From Pseudomonas iranensis (GTDB taxonomy: Bacteria > Pseudomonadota > Gammaproteobacteria > Pseudomonadales > Pseudomonadaceae), in the NCBI RefSeq assembly GCF_014268585.2, contig NZ_CP077092.1, positions 1,922,001-1,986,000 of the forward strand: a DNA stretch of 64,000 nucleotides, written 5' to 3'. How positions within the stretch are numbered: the first letter of the stretch is position 1; each line of letters begins with the position of its first letter. The translations under genes and the position numbers were made by a program. The notes under the pieces were generated by a model that searched no databases, had not been told where the DNA came from, and was given only the letters and a program-made list of their open reading frames with translations. Positions 8,309-17,594 of the stretch are shown here, in pieces.

Positions 8309-8334
8309 CGCAACTGTCAGATCTGACAGTTGCG
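8309..8334. promoter_or_regulatory. 26-bp perfect palindrome, second copy of the candidate lux box
   Basis: It contains the same core ACTGTCAGATCTGACAGT (8313-8330), extended to 13 perfect base pairs per arm. It sits 80 bases upstream of the five-repeat Ig-like gene on the minus strand. An AATAAT at 8259-8264 (minus) could be a -10, which would place the palindrome near -70. An identical operator before both convergent units implies shared control. Confidence 0.65.
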
Positions 8335-8413
8335 ATGAACGGTATAACTGGGTGGGGCTTCGAGTTAGAGCCGGGGCGATCGCGTCGCTAGAAGATTCAA
8401 GCGGCAAGCAAGA

Positions 8414-8494
8414 TCAAAAGATCGCGGCCTTCGGCAGCTCCTGCATCGGGATTCGCGTTTTCCTGTAGGAGCTGCCGAAGGCTGCGATCTTTTG
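8414..8494. repeat. Hairpin element, right edge of island (GATCAAAAGATCGC… family)
   Basis: Arms of 30 bases (8416-8445 with 8464-8493), nearly perfect and close in sequence to the element at 2172-2249. It lies just past the FlhB-like stop (8505, minus strand) and ends in a T-run on that strand's reading, so it may also terminate that unit. Confidence 0.8.
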
Positions 8495-8504
8495 CTTTTG
8501 GGTT

Positions 8505-8834
8505 TCAATAATCATCCCCACGGGCGGTGATGTCCTTCTCGACCATTGGCACGTTCGGGTCTTGTCCCTCGGGGAATTTACCCTTCAGGTTCCAGGCAAA
8601 CGCGATGATCTCGGCGATGGTGCGATAGAGCTCTTCGGGGATGCTGTCGCCCAGTTCCATCCGCGCCAGCAGGCGCACCAGTTCAGGGTTCTCGTAGATC
8701 GGCACTTCGTAATCGCGGGCGATGCGCAGGATCTCTTCGGCCAGTTCCTCGTCGCCCTTGGCAGTGAGGGTCGGGGCGTGGTTGCCGTCGTATTTGAGGG
8801 CGATGGCCTGGCGTGGGGCAGTGGAATCGTTCAT
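8505..8834 (-). CDS. FlhB C-terminal-domain-like protein
   Basis: 109 residues matching only the cytoplasmic C-terminal domain of FlhB/YscU type III export switch proteins (AIALKYDG, APTLTAKG, EEILRIARDYEVPIYENPEL, EELYRTIAEIIAFAW). The membrane region is missing, and so is the Asn-Pro-Thr-His autocleavage motif, so it cannot be a self-cleaving FlhB. Family knowledge: such short paralogues pair with a FliK-like gene in pseudomonads. Its ATG overlaps the FliK-like stop (ATGA, 8831-8834), so the two are translationally coupled. A modifying role in flagellar export is inference. Confidence 0.85.
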   Translation of the reverse strand: MNDSTAPRQAIALKYDGNHAPTLTAKGDEELAEEILRIARDYEVPIYENPELVRLLARMELGDSIPEELYRTIAEIIAFAWNLKGKFPEGQDPNVPMVEKDITARGDDY

Positions 8835-10405
8835 GCGGTTTCGTCGACCCAGCGGTGTTCGAGGCGGGTTTGGTTGCCTTGTGGGGGAGTGCCGTGGTGG
8901 CAGTCGAGGTCGCCGACGTTGAGCCCGGAATCGAGCAGGCGCTGGCGCAAGGCAAACAGATTGTTTTCGATCAGGTCAGCGGTGTACGGACGCTCGGCCC
9001 ACAGCTGACTGGACAGGCTGCCGGCGATCAGTTGCGCCTGAATCTGCATCGGCCCGAGCGGTTCCAGATCGAAGGCCAGATCGACGCGCCACAGTTGCTG
9101 TTTGGCTTCGCGCTCATCGCGGCGCTCGTGGGGCTGCGGCTCGCGCTCCGGCGCTTCTTCACGCTGAAACTTGACCTGCAACGGCACGATGTCTTGCAGG
9201 TTGCGCATGGGGATTTCCAGCTGCCAAGTGCTGAGCAGGCGGCCATCGTCGGTGACGCCGGTCTGTTCCAGGCTCGACAACTGATGGCTTTGCAGGCGCG
9301 ACACCGCTGCGGCGGCGAGGCGCAGCAGTTGTTCGAGATCACCTTCGCCTTCGAGTTTTGCCAGCAGTCGTTCGGGCAATGGGAAACTGCTCGGTACCGG
9401 TTTGGCGCTGACCTGGCCGAGGGTGCCGAGGGCGTTCCGGACGAAACTCGGCAGTGCCTGCGCCAGGGTATTGGCGGCGATGATCGCATTGAAATTGGTG
9501 TTGCTTGGCAGGCCCGGGGTCAGTTGCGCGATCAGCTTGAGCAGGTCGGCTTTCATGTCCGGGGCGAGCGTGGGATTTTGTCCACCGAGCAATTTCGCTT
9601 CGAGGAACGCGCCGCTATTGGCCAAGGCAAGCGCCACGCCTTTGGCGGTGCTCATTTGCTGCACGTCCGGCAGGCTGGCGAGCAGCTTTTCGACCACCGC
9701 GCGCAGATCGGCCGAGGTCTGGTCAGTGGTAGGCGGCAGATTTTGCAACATCTTCAGCAGACCATCGAGCGAGCCTTGGCGGCTTTGCTGACCGAGCAAT
9801 TGCTGACTCACCGCCAGTTGTTCCTGACGGCTGCTCAGTGGCACGAATTTGAGGGTCTGCGCATCCTGCACTTGCGCCGACAACAGGGTGCCGATGCGCA
9901 GCGGCTGCGGGCTGTCGACGGTCAAGGTGCTGCCGCTCAATGCGGTGTTGAGCAGGGTGACCATCGAGCGAAATACCGCCGCTTGCCCCGGCGTCTGCGG
10001 CAGGGCTTGCGAGGTCACGACTTTGCCTTGCAGCAAGGTGCCGGCGGGCAACTGCGCGGTATCGATGCGGGTGAGGGTGGCGACGCTGCTGGCAATCGCT
10101 TGTTGCACGGTGATCGCCAGATTGCCGGCCGATGGCTGAGTGATCGCCAGGTTGGTGCCCTGTGGCAACGGCAGGTTGCTGCTGGCCTGCACGGTGGTCT
10201 GGCGACCGCTGTCGAGGGTCACTTTGAGCAGCAATTCAAAGGTCTGATCAGCCTGCTTGAGCGACAACACCTCGGCCTTGGCGCTTTGCCCCGCGCCGAT
10301 CAAGCCCTCGACCGGCGTCAGCAGCTTGAGCAGTTCACCCGTCTGCGGGCGAGCGCTCGCCGGCACGGTGGGCGGCAGCGGGAGGATGTTCATTTCGCCT
10401 GTCAT
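8831..10405 (-). CDS. FliK-like flagellar hook-length control protein
   Basis: 524 residues from the ATG at 10405 (MTGEMNILPLPP…); another ATG follows four codons later, with AGGCGA nearby. The protein is Leu/Gln/Thr/Ser-rich and low in complexity over the first 300 residues. It ends in a more conserved FliK-type C-terminal domain (about 380-500; WQLEIPMRNLQDIVPLQVKF, WRVDLAFDLEPLGPMQIQAQL). FliK is the secreted ruler of the flagellar hook. The overlap with the FlhB-like gene supports a role in export control. This is probably a second FliK-type protein, since the main fliK lies in another flagellar cluster in pseudomonads. Confidence 0.8.
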   Translation of the reverse strand: MTGEMNILPLPPTVPASARPQTGELLKLLTPVEGLIGAGQSAKAEVLSLKQADQTFELLLKVTLDSGRQTTVQASSNLPLPQGTNLAITQPSAGNLAITVQQAIASSVATLTRIDTAQLPAGTLLQGKVVTSQALPQTPGQAAVFRSMVTLLNTALSGSTLTVDSPQPLRIGTLLSAQVQDAQTLKFVPLSSRQEQLAVSQQLLGQQSRQGSLDGLLKMLQNLPPTTDQTSADLRAVVEKLLASLPDVQQMSTAKGVALALANSGAFLEAKLLGGQNPTLAPDMKADLLKLIAQLTPGLPSNTNFNAIIAANTLAQALPSFVRNALGTLGQVSAKPVPSSFPLPERLLAKLEGEGDLEQLLRLAAAAVSRLQSHQLSSLEQTGVTDDGRLLSTWQLEIPMRNLQDIVPLQVKFQREEAPEREPQPHERRDEREAKQQLWRVDLAFDLEPLGPMQIQAQLIAGSLSSQLWAERPYTADLIENNLFALRQRLLDSGLNVGDLDCHHGTPPQGNQTRLEHRWVDETA

Positions 10406-10435
10406 ACGCGGACACAACCTGAGGAAATTGCGCTC

Positions 10436-10462
10436 TTGAGAGTAAGGCACGGCATGTATAAT
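10436..10462 (+). promoter_or_regulatory. Candidate sigma70 promoter for the ccm operon
   Basis: TTGAGA at 10436-10441 and a consensus TATAAT at 10457-10462, spaced by 15 bases, about 140 bases before the ccmA start. The -10 sits in a small inverted repeat (GGCAT…ATGCC). The spacer is short, so the assignment is moderate. Confidence 0.5.
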
Positions 10463-10602
10463 GCCGCGCGTCGTGCGCTTCGTTCAAAAAACCTGGCAAT
10501 TGTTTGATCCAGCTCGCCAGATCGAGCGATCAAAGCATCTATGCTGCATCTCTTTAACGGCCGCTCCAGAGCCGACTTGAACCGTATAAGGCCCGTGATC
10601 CC

Positions 10603-11238
10603 TTGACCAGTCCTGTCCTGCAAACCGTTGCCCTGGCGTGTGAACGCGATCTGCGGCTGCTTTTCGAAAACCTCGAATTGCGCTTGGCCAGTGGCGACAT
10701 GGTGCAGATCAGCGGCCCCAACGGCAGCGGCAAGACCAGTCTTTTACGTCTGCTCGCCGGTTTGATGCAACCCACCGATGGCCAGGTGCTGCTCAACGGT
10801 CAGCCGCTGACCGAGCAACGCAGCGAACTGGCGCGAAACCTGTTGTGGATCGGCCACGCCGCCGGGATCAAGGATCTGCTCACTCCCGAAGAAAATCTGT
10901 CGTGGCTGTGCGCACTGCATCACCCCGCCGAACGCGAGGCGATCTGGCAGGCGCTGGCAGCGGTAGGATTGCGCGGTTTCGAAGACGTTCCCTGCCACAG
11001 TCTTTCCGCCGGCCAACAGCGCCGCGTGGCGCTGGCGCGGTTGTATCTGGACAGCCCGCCGTTGTGGATTCTCGACGAACCGTTCACCGCGCTGGACAAG
11101 CAGGGTGTCGCTCAGTTGGAAGAGCATCTGGCCGGCCACTGCGAACGCGGCGGTCTGGTGGTGCTGACCACCCACCACACCCTGAGCCGCATGCCGGCCG
11201 GTTATCGCGACATCGATCTGGGGAAATGGGCGGTATGA
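10603..11238 (+). CDS. ccmA: Heme exporter ATP-binding protein CcmA
   Basis: 211 residues from a TTG start at 10603; no better in-frame ATG is present. It is an ABC ATPase with Walker [10 protein letters not shown] (about 38-46), signature LSAGQQRR (about 133-140) and Walker B LWILDEP (about 152-158). CcmA works with CcmB at the inner membrane to release holo-CcmE from the CcmC-CcmD complex during cytochrome c maturation. It is the first gene of a compact nine-gene operon, and its stop overlaps the ccmB start (ATGA). Confidence 0.95.
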   Translation: MTSPVLQTVALACERDLRLLFENLELRLASGDMVQISGPNGSGKTSLLRLLAGLMQPTDGQVLLNGQPLTEQRSELARNLLWIGHAAGIKDLLTPEENLSWLCALHHPAEREAIWQALAAVGLRGFEDVPCHSLSAGQQRRVALARLYLDSPPLWILDEPFTALDKQGVAQLEEHLAGHCERGGLVVLTTHHTLSRMPAGYRDIDLGKWAV

Positions 11239-11903
11239 GTGTCTTCGGCCTGCTGCTTGCCCGCGAATCGCGATTGCTGTTCCGCCGCCCGGCGGAGCTG
11301 GCCAATCCGCTGATTTTCTTTGCCATCGTCATTGCCCTTTTCCCGCTGGCCGTCGGCCCGGAAACTCAAGTCTTGCAAAACCTGTCCCCGGGGTTAGTCT
11401 GGGTGGCGGCGTTGTTGTCGGTCCTGCTTTCGCTGGACGGATTGTTTCGCAGTGACTTCGAAGATGGCTCGCTGGAACAGTGGGTCCTTTCGTCGCACCC
11501 GCTGCCGCTTCTGGTCCTGGCCAAGGTGCTGGCACACTGGCTGTTCTCCGGTCTGGCACTGGTGCTGCTGTCGCCGTTGCTGGCGTTGATGCTCGGGTTG
11601 CCGGCCGCGTGTCTGCCGGTGCTGCTGCTGTCGTTGCTGCTGGGCACGCCAGTGTTGAGCCTGCTCGGTGCAGTCGGCGCGGCGCTGACGGTCGGTCTGA
11701 AGCGCGGCGGCCTGTTGCTGGCGCTGCTGATTCTGCCGTTGTACATCCCGGTGTTGATCCTTGGCAGCGGCGCGTTGCAAGCGGCGCTGCAAGGCATGCC
11801 GGCGACCGGATACCTGTTGTGGATGGCCAGCCTCACAGCGTTGGCGATCACCCTGACACCCTTTGCAATAGCCGCTGGCCTGAAGATCAGCGTCGGCGAA
11901 TAA
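11235..11903 (+). CDS. ccmB: Heme exporter membrane protein CcmB
   Basis: 222 residues from ATG 11235, which overlaps the ccmA stop. The frame is open further upstream, but the overlap and the family N-terminus ([19 protein letters not shown]) fix this start. About six hydrophobic segments follow, as in CcmB. It forms the membrane part of the CcmAB complex that uses ATP to free heme-loaded CcmE. The length matches the family (about 220). Confidence 0.95.
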   Translation: MSVFGLLLARESRLLFRRPAELANPLIFFAIVIALFPLAVGPETQVLQNLSPGLVWVAALLSVLLSLDGLFRSDFEDGSLEQWVLSSHPLPLLVLAKVLAHWLFSGLALVLLSPLLALMLGLPAACLPVLLLSLLLGTPVLSLLGAVGAALTVGLKRGGLLLALLILPLYIPVLILGSGALQAALQGMPATGYLLWMASLTALAITLTPFAIAAGLKISVGE

Positions 11904-12000
11904 TAATGAGGCCTGGTCAAAAATTGACCACTTCTTCCAGAAGAAAGGCATGACCCTCTGCCAGCTCGCGATGATGAGCGGCAACCGTGATGGAAACAGT

Positions 12001-12756
12001 ATGAACTGGACCTGGTTTCACAAGCTCGGCTCGCCCAAGTGGTTCTACGGCATCAGCGGCAAGTTCCTGCCTTGGTTGAGCATTGCAGCGTTGCTGCTGA
12101 TCGGCGTTGGCGTGGTCTGGGGCCTGGCCTTCGCGCCGCCGGATTACCAGCAAGGCAACAGCTTTCGCATCATCTATATCCACGTACCTGCAGCGATGCT
12201 CGCCCAGTCGATCTACGTGATGCTCGCGGTGTGCGGTGTGGTCGGGCTGGTGTGGAAGATGAAACTGGCCGATGTCGCCCTGCAATGCGCCGCACCGATC
12301 GGTGCGTGGATGACCGCCGTGGCGCTGGTCACCGGGGCGATCTGGGGCAAGCCGACCTGGGGCTCGTGGTGGGTGTGGGACGCGCGCCTGACCTCGATGC
12401 TGATTCTGCTGTTCCTGTATTTCGGCGTGATCGCGCTGGGCAATGCCATCAGCAACCGCGACAGCGCCGCCAAGGCCTGCGCGGTGCTGGCGATTGTTGG
12501 CGTGATCAACATTCCGATCATCAAATACTCGGTGGAGTGGTGGAACACCCTGCACCAGGGCGCGACGTTCACCCTCACGGAAAAGCCGGCGATGCCGGCG
12601 GAAATGTGGCTGCCGCTGCTGCTGACGGTGCTGGGTTTCTACTGCTTCTTCGGCGCCGTGCTGTTGCTGCGCATGCGTCTTGAAGTGCTCAAGCGCGAGG
12701 CCCGCGCCAGTTGGGTGAAGACTGAAGTGCAGCAGAGTCTGGAGGCGGTGCGATGA
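12001..12756 (+). CDS. ccmC: Heme-handling protein CcmC
   Basis: 251 residues from ATG 12001 ([12 protein letters not shown]), the conserved family start; an upstream in-frame ATG at 11950 is less likely. Six membrane segments are visible. The Trp-rich periplasmic motif is clear ([13 protein letters not shown], about residues 120-132), together with conserved His residues that bind heme. CcmC attaches heme to CcmE. The gene overlaps ccmD by four bases. Confidence 0.95.
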   Translation: MNWTWFHKLGSPKWFYGISGKFLPWLSIAALLLIGVGVVWGLAFAPPDYQQGNSFRIIYIHVPAAMLAQSIYVMLAVCGVVGLVWKMKLADVALQCAAPIGAWMTAVALVTGAIWGKPTWGSWWVWDARLTSMLILLFLYFGVIALGNAISNRDSAAKACAVLAIVGVINIPIIKYSVEWWNTLHQGATFTLTEKPAMPAEMWLPLLLTVLGFYCFFGAVLLLRMRLEVLKREARASWVKTEVQQSLEAVR

Positions 12757-12929
12757 GTTTTGCTTCATTCGGCGATTTTCTCGCCATGGGCCATCACGGC
12801 CTGTATGTCTGGTCGGCCTACGGCATCTGTCTGGCGGTGCTGGCCCTCAACGTGGTGGCGCCGATTGCGGCGCGCAAGCGTTATCTGCAACAAGAGGCGC
12901 GTCGTCTGCGCCGGGAGAACGGCAAGTGA
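12753..12929 (+). CDS. ccmD: Heme exporter protein CcmD
   Basis: A 58-residue protein easily missed because of its size. ATG 12753 overlaps the ccmC stop, and TGA 12927-12929 overlaps the GTG of ccmE. It has one membrane segment (about 19-40, [20 protein letters not shown]) followed by a basic tail ([18 protein letters not shown]), the typical CcmD plan. It stabilises the CcmC-CcmE complex in the inner membrane. Confidence 0.9.
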   Translation: MSFASFGDFLAMGHHGLYVWSAYGICLAVLALNVVAPIAARKRYLQQEARRLRRENGK

Positions 12930-13381
12930 ATGCGCTGCGCAAAAAACGTCTGATCATCATTCTGGCGATTCTGGTCGGAGTGGGCGCTGCTGTAGGCCTG
13001 GCCCTGAGCGCGTTGCAGGAAAACATCAATCTGTTTTACACGCCGACGCAAATCGCCAACGGCGAAGCGCCGCAGGACACGCGCATTCGCGCCGGTGGCA
13101 TGGTCGAGGCCGGTTCGTTGCAACGGTCAAAGGATTCGCTGGACGTCAAATTCGTCGTCACCGACTTCAACAAATCCGTGACCATCGCCTATCGCGGCAT
13201 CCTCCCGGATCTGTTCCGTGAAGGGCAGGGCATTGTCGCCCTCGGCAAGCTCAACGCTGATGGCGTGGTGGTCGCCGATGAAGTGCTGGCCAAGCACGAC
13301 GAGAAGTACATGCCGCCGGAAGTGACCAAAGCGCTGAAAGACAGCGGTCAATCCGCACCGACGCCTGTGAAGGAGGGTTGA
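12926..13381 (+). CDS. ccmE: Periplasmic heme chaperone CcmE
   Basis: 151 residues from GTG 12926, within the ccmD stop. The N-terminal anchor (about 8-30) is followed by an OB-fold beta domain. The heme-binding His lies in [14 protein letters not shown] (His at about 126), the conserved motif to which heme is covalently attached. Maturation passes heme from CcmC to CcmE and then to CcmF/CcmH. It is followed after three bases by ccmF. Confidence 0.95.
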   Translation: MNALRKKRLIIILAILVGVGAAVGLALSALQENINLFYTPTQIANGEAPQDTRIRAGGMVEAGSLQRSKDSLDVKFVVTDFNKSVTIAYRGILPDLFREGQGIVALGKLNADGVVVADEVLAKHDEKYMPPEVTKALKDSGQSAPTPVKEG

Positions 13382-13384
13382 TCG

Positions 13385-15373
13385 ATGGCCGCCGCACTGT
13401 TTATTCCTGAGCTGGGCCACCTGGCGATGATCCTCGCCCTGTGTTTTGCACTGGTCCAAGCGCTGGTGCCGATGCTCGGCGCGTGGCGCGGTGACCGCTT
13501 GTGGATGAGCCTGGCGCAACCGGCGGCGTGGGGCCAGTTTGCCTTTCTGCTGTTTGCCTTTGGCTGCCTGACCTACGCGTTCATGACCGACGATTTCTCG
13601 GTCGGCTACGTGGCGATGAACTCCAACAGCGCGCTGCCGTGGTACTACAAATTCAGCGCGGTGTGGGGCGCCCACGAAGGTTCGCTGCTGCTGTGGGCGT
13701 TGATCCTCGGCGGCTGGACCTTCGCCGTGTCGGTGTTCTCCCGGCAGTTGCCGCAAGTCATGCTCGCTCGGGTACTGGCGGTGATGGGCATGATCAGCAC
13801 CGGTTTCCTGCTGTTCCTGATTCTCACATCGAACCCGTTCTCGCGGATCCTGCCGCAAATTCCCGCCGACGGTCGCGACCTCAACCCGTTGCTGCAAGAC
13901 GTCGGCCTGATCGTGCATCCGCCGATGCTGTACATGGGTTACGTCGGTTTCTCGGTAGCGTTCGCGTTCGCTATCGCCGCGCTGCTCGGCGGGCGTCTCG
14001 ATGCGGCGTGGGCGCGCTGGTCGCGGCCGTGGACCATCGTCGCCTGGGCCTTCCTCGGTATCGGCATCACCCTCGGGTCGTGGTGGGCGTATTACGAACT
14101 CGGCTGGGGCGGCTGGTGGTTCTGGGACCCGGTGGAAAACGCCTCGTTCATGCCGTGGCTGGTCGGCACCGCGCTGATTCACTCGCTGGCGGTCACCGAA
14201 AAGCGTGGCGTGTTCAAGAGCTGGACGGTGTTGCTGGCGATCGCCGCGTTCTCGTTGAGCCTGCTCGGCACCTTCCTCGTACGCTCGGGCGTGCTGACTT
14301 CGGTGCATGCCTTCGCTTCGGATCCCGAGCGCGGTGTTTTCATCCTGATTTTCCTGTTGTTTGTGGTCGGCGGTTCGCTGACGCTGTTTGCGCTGCGTGC
14401 GCCGGTGGTGAAAAGTCAGGTTGGCTTCAATCTGTGGTCGCGTGAGACTTTGCTGCTGGGCAACAACCTGGTGCTGGTCGTCGCTGCATCGATGATCCTC
14501 CTTGGCACCTTGTATCCGCTGATTCTTGATGCCATCAGCGGCGCCAAGCTGTCGGTCGGCCCGCCATACTTCAATGCGCTGTTCATTCCGTTGATGGCGT
14601 TGCTGATGCTGGTCATGGCGATCGGTGTGATCGTGCGCTGGAAGGACACGCCGGTGAAATGGCTGGTGAGCATGCTCACTCCGGTCTTGCTCGGCAGCGT
14701 CGCATTGGCCGTGGTGGCCGGCGTGGCCTATGGCGATTTCAACTGGGCAGTGATCGCGACGTTCCTGCTGGCGGCGTGGGTATTGCTCGCTGGCGTGCGC
14801 GATCTGTTCGACAAGACTCGGCACAAAGGCCTGATCAAAGGTTTGCCGACGCTGACCCGCAGTTATTGGGGCATGCAGATCGCCCACCTCGGCATCGCCG
14901 TGTGCGCGCTGGGCGTGGTGTTGTCGAGCCAGAACAGTGCCGAGCGCGACCTGCGTCTGGCACCGGGCGAGTCGATGGATCTGGCCGGTTATCAGTTCGT
15001 CTTCGAAGGCGCCAAGCATTTCGAAGGGCCGAATTTCACCTCGGACAAAGGCACCATCCGCGTCATTCGTGACGGCAAGGAAATCAGCGTGCTGCACCCG
15101 GAAAAACGTCTGTACACCGTGCAGAACTCGGTGATGACCGAAGCCGGCATCGATGCCGGTTTCACCCGCGATCTTTACGTCGCCCTCGGCGAGCCGCTGG
15201 ATAACGGCGCCTGGGCCGTGCGCGTACACGTCAAACCGTTCGTGCGCTGGATCTGGTTCGGCGGCTTGCTCACCGGATTGGGTGGTTTGCTGGCGGCGCT
15301 GGATCGGCGTTATCGGGTCAAGGTGAAAAGCAAAGTGCGCGAAGCGCTGGGCATGACGGGAGCGGCGGCATGA
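13385..15373 (+). CDS. ccmF: Cytochrome c heme lyase subunit CcmF
   Basis: 662 residues, a normal CcmF length, with about 15 membrane segments. The Trp-rich heme-handling motif is GGWWFWDPVENASFMPWL (about residues 240-257), and several conserved His lie in the membrane core. CcmF receives heme from CcmE and, with CcmH and CcmI, ligates it to apocytochrome c. The stop overlaps the ATG of ccmG by four bases. Confidence 0.95.
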   Translation: MAAALFIPELGHLAMILALCFALVQALVPMLGAWRGDRLWMSLAQPAAWGQFAFLLFAFGCLTYAFMTDDFSVGYVAMNSNSALPWYYKFSAVWGAHEGSLLLWALILGGWTFAVSVFSRQLPQVMLARVLAVMGMISTGFLLFLILTSNPFSRILPQIPADGRDLNPLLQDVGLIVHPPMLYMGYVGFSVAFAFAIAALLGGRLDAAWARWSRPWTIVAWAFLGIGITLGSWWAYYELGWGGWWFWDPVENASFMPWLVGTALIHSLAVTEKRGVFKSWTVLLAIAAFSLSLLGTFLVRSGVLTSVHAFASDPERGVFILIFLLFVVGGSLTLFALRAPVVKSQVGFNLWSRETLLLGNNLVLVVAASMILLGTLYPLILDAISGAKLSVGPPYFNALFIPLMALLMLVMAIGVIVRWKDTPVKWLVSMLTPVLLGSVALAVVAGVAYGDFNWAVIATFLLAAWVLLAGVRDLFDKTRHKGLIKGLPTLTRSYWGMQIAHLGIAVCALGVVLSSQNSAERDLRLAPGESMDLAGYQFVFEGAKHFEGPNFTSDKGTIRVIRDGKEISVLHPEKRLYTVQNSVMTEAGIDAGFTRDLYVALGEPLDNGAWAVRVHVKPFVRWIWFGGLLTGLGGLLAALDRRYRVKVKSKVREALGMTGAAA

Positions 15374-15906
15374 GGCGTTGGTTGATGTTGTTACCGCTGG
15401 CGATTTTTCTGCTGGTGGCGGTGTTTCTTTATCGCGGGCTGTATCTGGACCCGGCGGAGCTGCCGTCGGCAATGATCAACAAGCCGTTCCCGGAGTTTTC
15501 CCTGCCAAGTGTGCAGGGTGACAAGACGCTGACCAAGGCCGACATTCTCGGCAAACCGGCGCTGGTCAATGTCTGGGGCACCTGGTGCATCTCCTGCCGC
15601 GTCGAGCATCCGGTGCTGAACAAACTCGCCGAGCGCGGCGTGGTGATCTATGGCATCAACTACAAGGACACCAATGCCGACGCCTTGAAGTGGCTGGCCG
15701 AGTTTCACAATCCGTATGCACTGGATATTCGTGATGACGAGGGTTCGCTGGGCTTGAATTTAGGTGTCTACGGCGCGCCGGAAACCTTCTTCATCGACGC
15801 CAAAGGCATCATCCGCGACAAGTTCGTCGGGGTGATCGACGAGCAGGTCTGGCGCGAAAAACTCGCGGCCAAGTATCAGGCGCTGGTCGATGAGGCCAAG
15901 CCATGA
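15370..15906 (+). CDS. ccmG: Thiol:disulfide oxidoreductase CcmG (DsbE)
   Basis: 178 residues: an N-terminal signal anchor (about 4-24), then a thioredoxin fold with active site WCISC (about 75-79, within NVWGTWCISCRVEHP) and the cis-Pro region YGAPETFFID. This membrane-tethered periplasmic reductant keeps the apocytochrome CXXCH cysteines reduced. ATG 15370 overlaps the ccmF stop and its own stop overlaps ccmH. Confidence 0.95.
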   Translation: MRRWLMLLPLAIFLLVAVFLYRGLYLDPAELPSAMINKPFPEFSLPSVQGDKTLTKADILGKPALVNVWGTWCISCRVEHPVLNKLAERGVVIYGINYKDTNADALKWLAEFHNPYALDIRDDEGSLGLNLGVYGAPETFFIDAKGIIRDKFVGVIDEQVWREKLAAKYQALVDEAKP

Positions 15907-16373
15907 AACGTTTTCTCGCAGCAGTGGTGTTGGGCTTGAGCCTGGCCGGTGTCGCCCACGCGGCCATCGACACCTACGAATTTGCCAAAGAGGGCGACCG
16001 CGAGCGTTTCCGCGAACTGACCAAGGAACTGCGCTGCCCCAAATGCCAGAACCAGGACATCGCCGACTCCAACGCACCGATTGCCGCCGACCTGCGCAAA
16101 GAGATTTTCCGCATGCTCGGCGAGGGCAAGGACAATCAGCAGATCATCGACTTCATGGTCGATCGCTACGGTGATTTCGTCCGCTACAAACCGGCGCTCA
16201 ATGCCAAGACCGCGCTGCTGTGGTTCGGCCCGGCCGGGCTGCTGCTCGGTGGTTTCGTGGTGATCGCGCTGATCGTGCGCAGGCGTCGCGGGCAGCGTGC
16301 CGAAACGCCGTCATCGCTGTCTGCCGAAGAACGTCAGCGTCTCGACCAACTGTTGGATAAAAACCAAGAATGA
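15903..16373 (+). CDS. ccmH: Cytochrome c maturation protein CcmH (CcmL type)
   Basis: 156 residues: signal peptide (about 1-20), conserved LRCPKCQNQ redox motif (Cys at about 44 and 47) and a C-terminal membrane anchor (about 103-123). This is the short CcmH form, with the TPR part encoded separately by ccmI. It forms part of the heme lyase complex and exchanges disulfides with apocytochrome c and CcmG. Confidence 0.95.
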   Translation: MKRFLAAVVLGLSLAGVAHAAIDTYEFAKEGDRERFRELTKELRCPKCQNQDIADSNAPIAADLRKEIFRMLGEGKDNQQIIDFMVDRYGDFVRYKPALNAKTALLWFGPAGLLLGGFVVIALIVRRRRGQRAETPSSLSAEERQRLDQLLDKNQE

Positions 16374-17569
16374 TTGATTTCTGGCTCGCCGCAGGGCTGT
16401 TGCTTCTGGTCGCCCTGAGTTTTCTGCTGATCCCGGTGCTGCGCGAACGCCGCGCCCAGCGGGAAGAAGATCGCACCGCGTTGAACGTCGCGCTGTACCA
16501 GGAACGGGTGGCCGAGCTGCAAGCGCAGCAGGCCGAGGGCGTGCTCGACGCCGCGCAACTGGACAGCGGCCGCGCGGAAGCTGCGCGTGAACTGCTCGCC
16601 GACACCGAAGGCGCCGCCACGCCGCGTGTCTCGCGCCTGGGTAAACCGTTGCCGCTGCTGGCCGCTGTGCTGGTACCGGTGCTGGGCCTCGGTCTGTACC
16701 TGCATTTCGGCGCCGCCGACAAGGTCGAACTGACCCGCGAATTCGCTCAGGCACCGCAGTCGATGGAAGAGATGACCCAGCGTCTGGAACGTGCGGTCGC
16801 CGCACAACCGGATTCCGCTGAAGGTCTGTATTTCCTCGGCCGTACCTACATGGCTCAGGACCGCCCGGCAGACGCGGCGAAGATGTTCGAACGCGCCGCC
16901 AACCTCGCTGGTCGCCAGCCGGAGCTGCTCGGCCAATGGGCGCAGGCGCAGTATTTTGCTGACGGTAAAAAGTGGTCGGAGCAGATTCAGAAACTGACCG
17001 ATGAAGCGCTGAAGGCTGATCCGAAAGAAGTCACCAGCCTCGGCCTGCTCGGCATCGCTGCGTTCGAAGGTGAGCGTTATCAGGAGGCCATCGACTACTG
17101 GAATCGCCTGCTCGCGCAACTGCCGCCGGATGACAACTCTCGCGCTGCGCTGCAAGGCGGCATCGAGCGTGCCGCCGAACGCCTGAAAGCCAGCGGTGGC
17201 AAGGTTGCCGAGGCTCCGGTGCCGAAAGCTGCATTGCTGAAAGTCAGCGTTGATCTGGCCAGCGACCTCAAGAGCAAGGTGCAACCGGGCGACAGCGTGT
17301 TCATCTTCGCCCGCGCCACTTCTGGCCCACCGGCGCCGCTGGCGGCCAAACGTCTGACCGTGGCTGACCTGCCGGTGACCGTCGAACTGGGCGATGCCGA
17401 TGCAATGATGCCGCAGTTGAAACTGTCCAACTTCCCTGAAGTCCAACTGGTTGCGCGCATCTCACGGGCCGGTCAACCGACCTCCGGTGAGTGGATCGGT
17501 CGCAGCGGCCCAGTGGCCAGCAGCACTACCGCGCCACAAAAACTGACTATCGACAGCCCGGACAAGTAA
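16370..17569 (+). CDS. ccmI: Apocytochrome c chaperone CcmI (CycH)
   Basis: 399 residues with ATG overlapping the ccmH stop. Two membrane segments (about 3-20 and 92-112) flank a charged coiled region. A periplasmic TPR domain (about 125-270; [31 protein letters not shown]) and a C-terminal beta domain follow (about 285-390). CcmI binds the C-terminal helix of apocytochromes and presents them to CcmF/CcmH. It is the last recognised ccm gene of the operon. Confidence 0.92.
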   Translation: MIDFWLAAGLLLLVALSFLLIPVLRERRAQREEDRTALNVALYQERVAELQAQQAEGVLDAAQLDSGRAEAARELLADTEGAATPRVSRLGKPLPLLAAVLVPVLGLGLYLHFGAADKVELTREFAQAPQSMEEMTQRLERAVAAQPDSAEGLYFLGRTYMAQDRPADAAKMFERAANLAGRQPELLGQWAQAQYFADGKKWSEQIQKLTDEALKADPKEVTSLGLLGIAAFEGERYQEAIDYWNRLLAQLPPDDNSRAALQGGIERAAERLKASGGKVAEAPVPKAALLKVSVDLASDLKSKVQPGDSVFIFARATSGPPAPLAAKRLTVADLPVTVELGDADAMMPQLKLSNFPEVQLVARISRAGQPTSGEWIGRSGPVASSTTAPQKLTIDSPDK

Positions 17570-17594
17570 CCGGACCCAACAGGAAAGCACCGCC

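Noticed and set aside
8813..10507. Long plus-strand open frame of 564 codons
   Set aside because: It lies wholly antisense to the FliK-like and FlhB-like genes, has no recognisable domain and has the Arg/Gln/His-rich composition typical of GC-rich shadow frames.
13127..15472. 781-codon minus-strand open frame
   Set aside because: Antisense to ccmE and ccmF, which carry unmistakable family motifs. Its product is a low-complexity His/Arg/Gln string.
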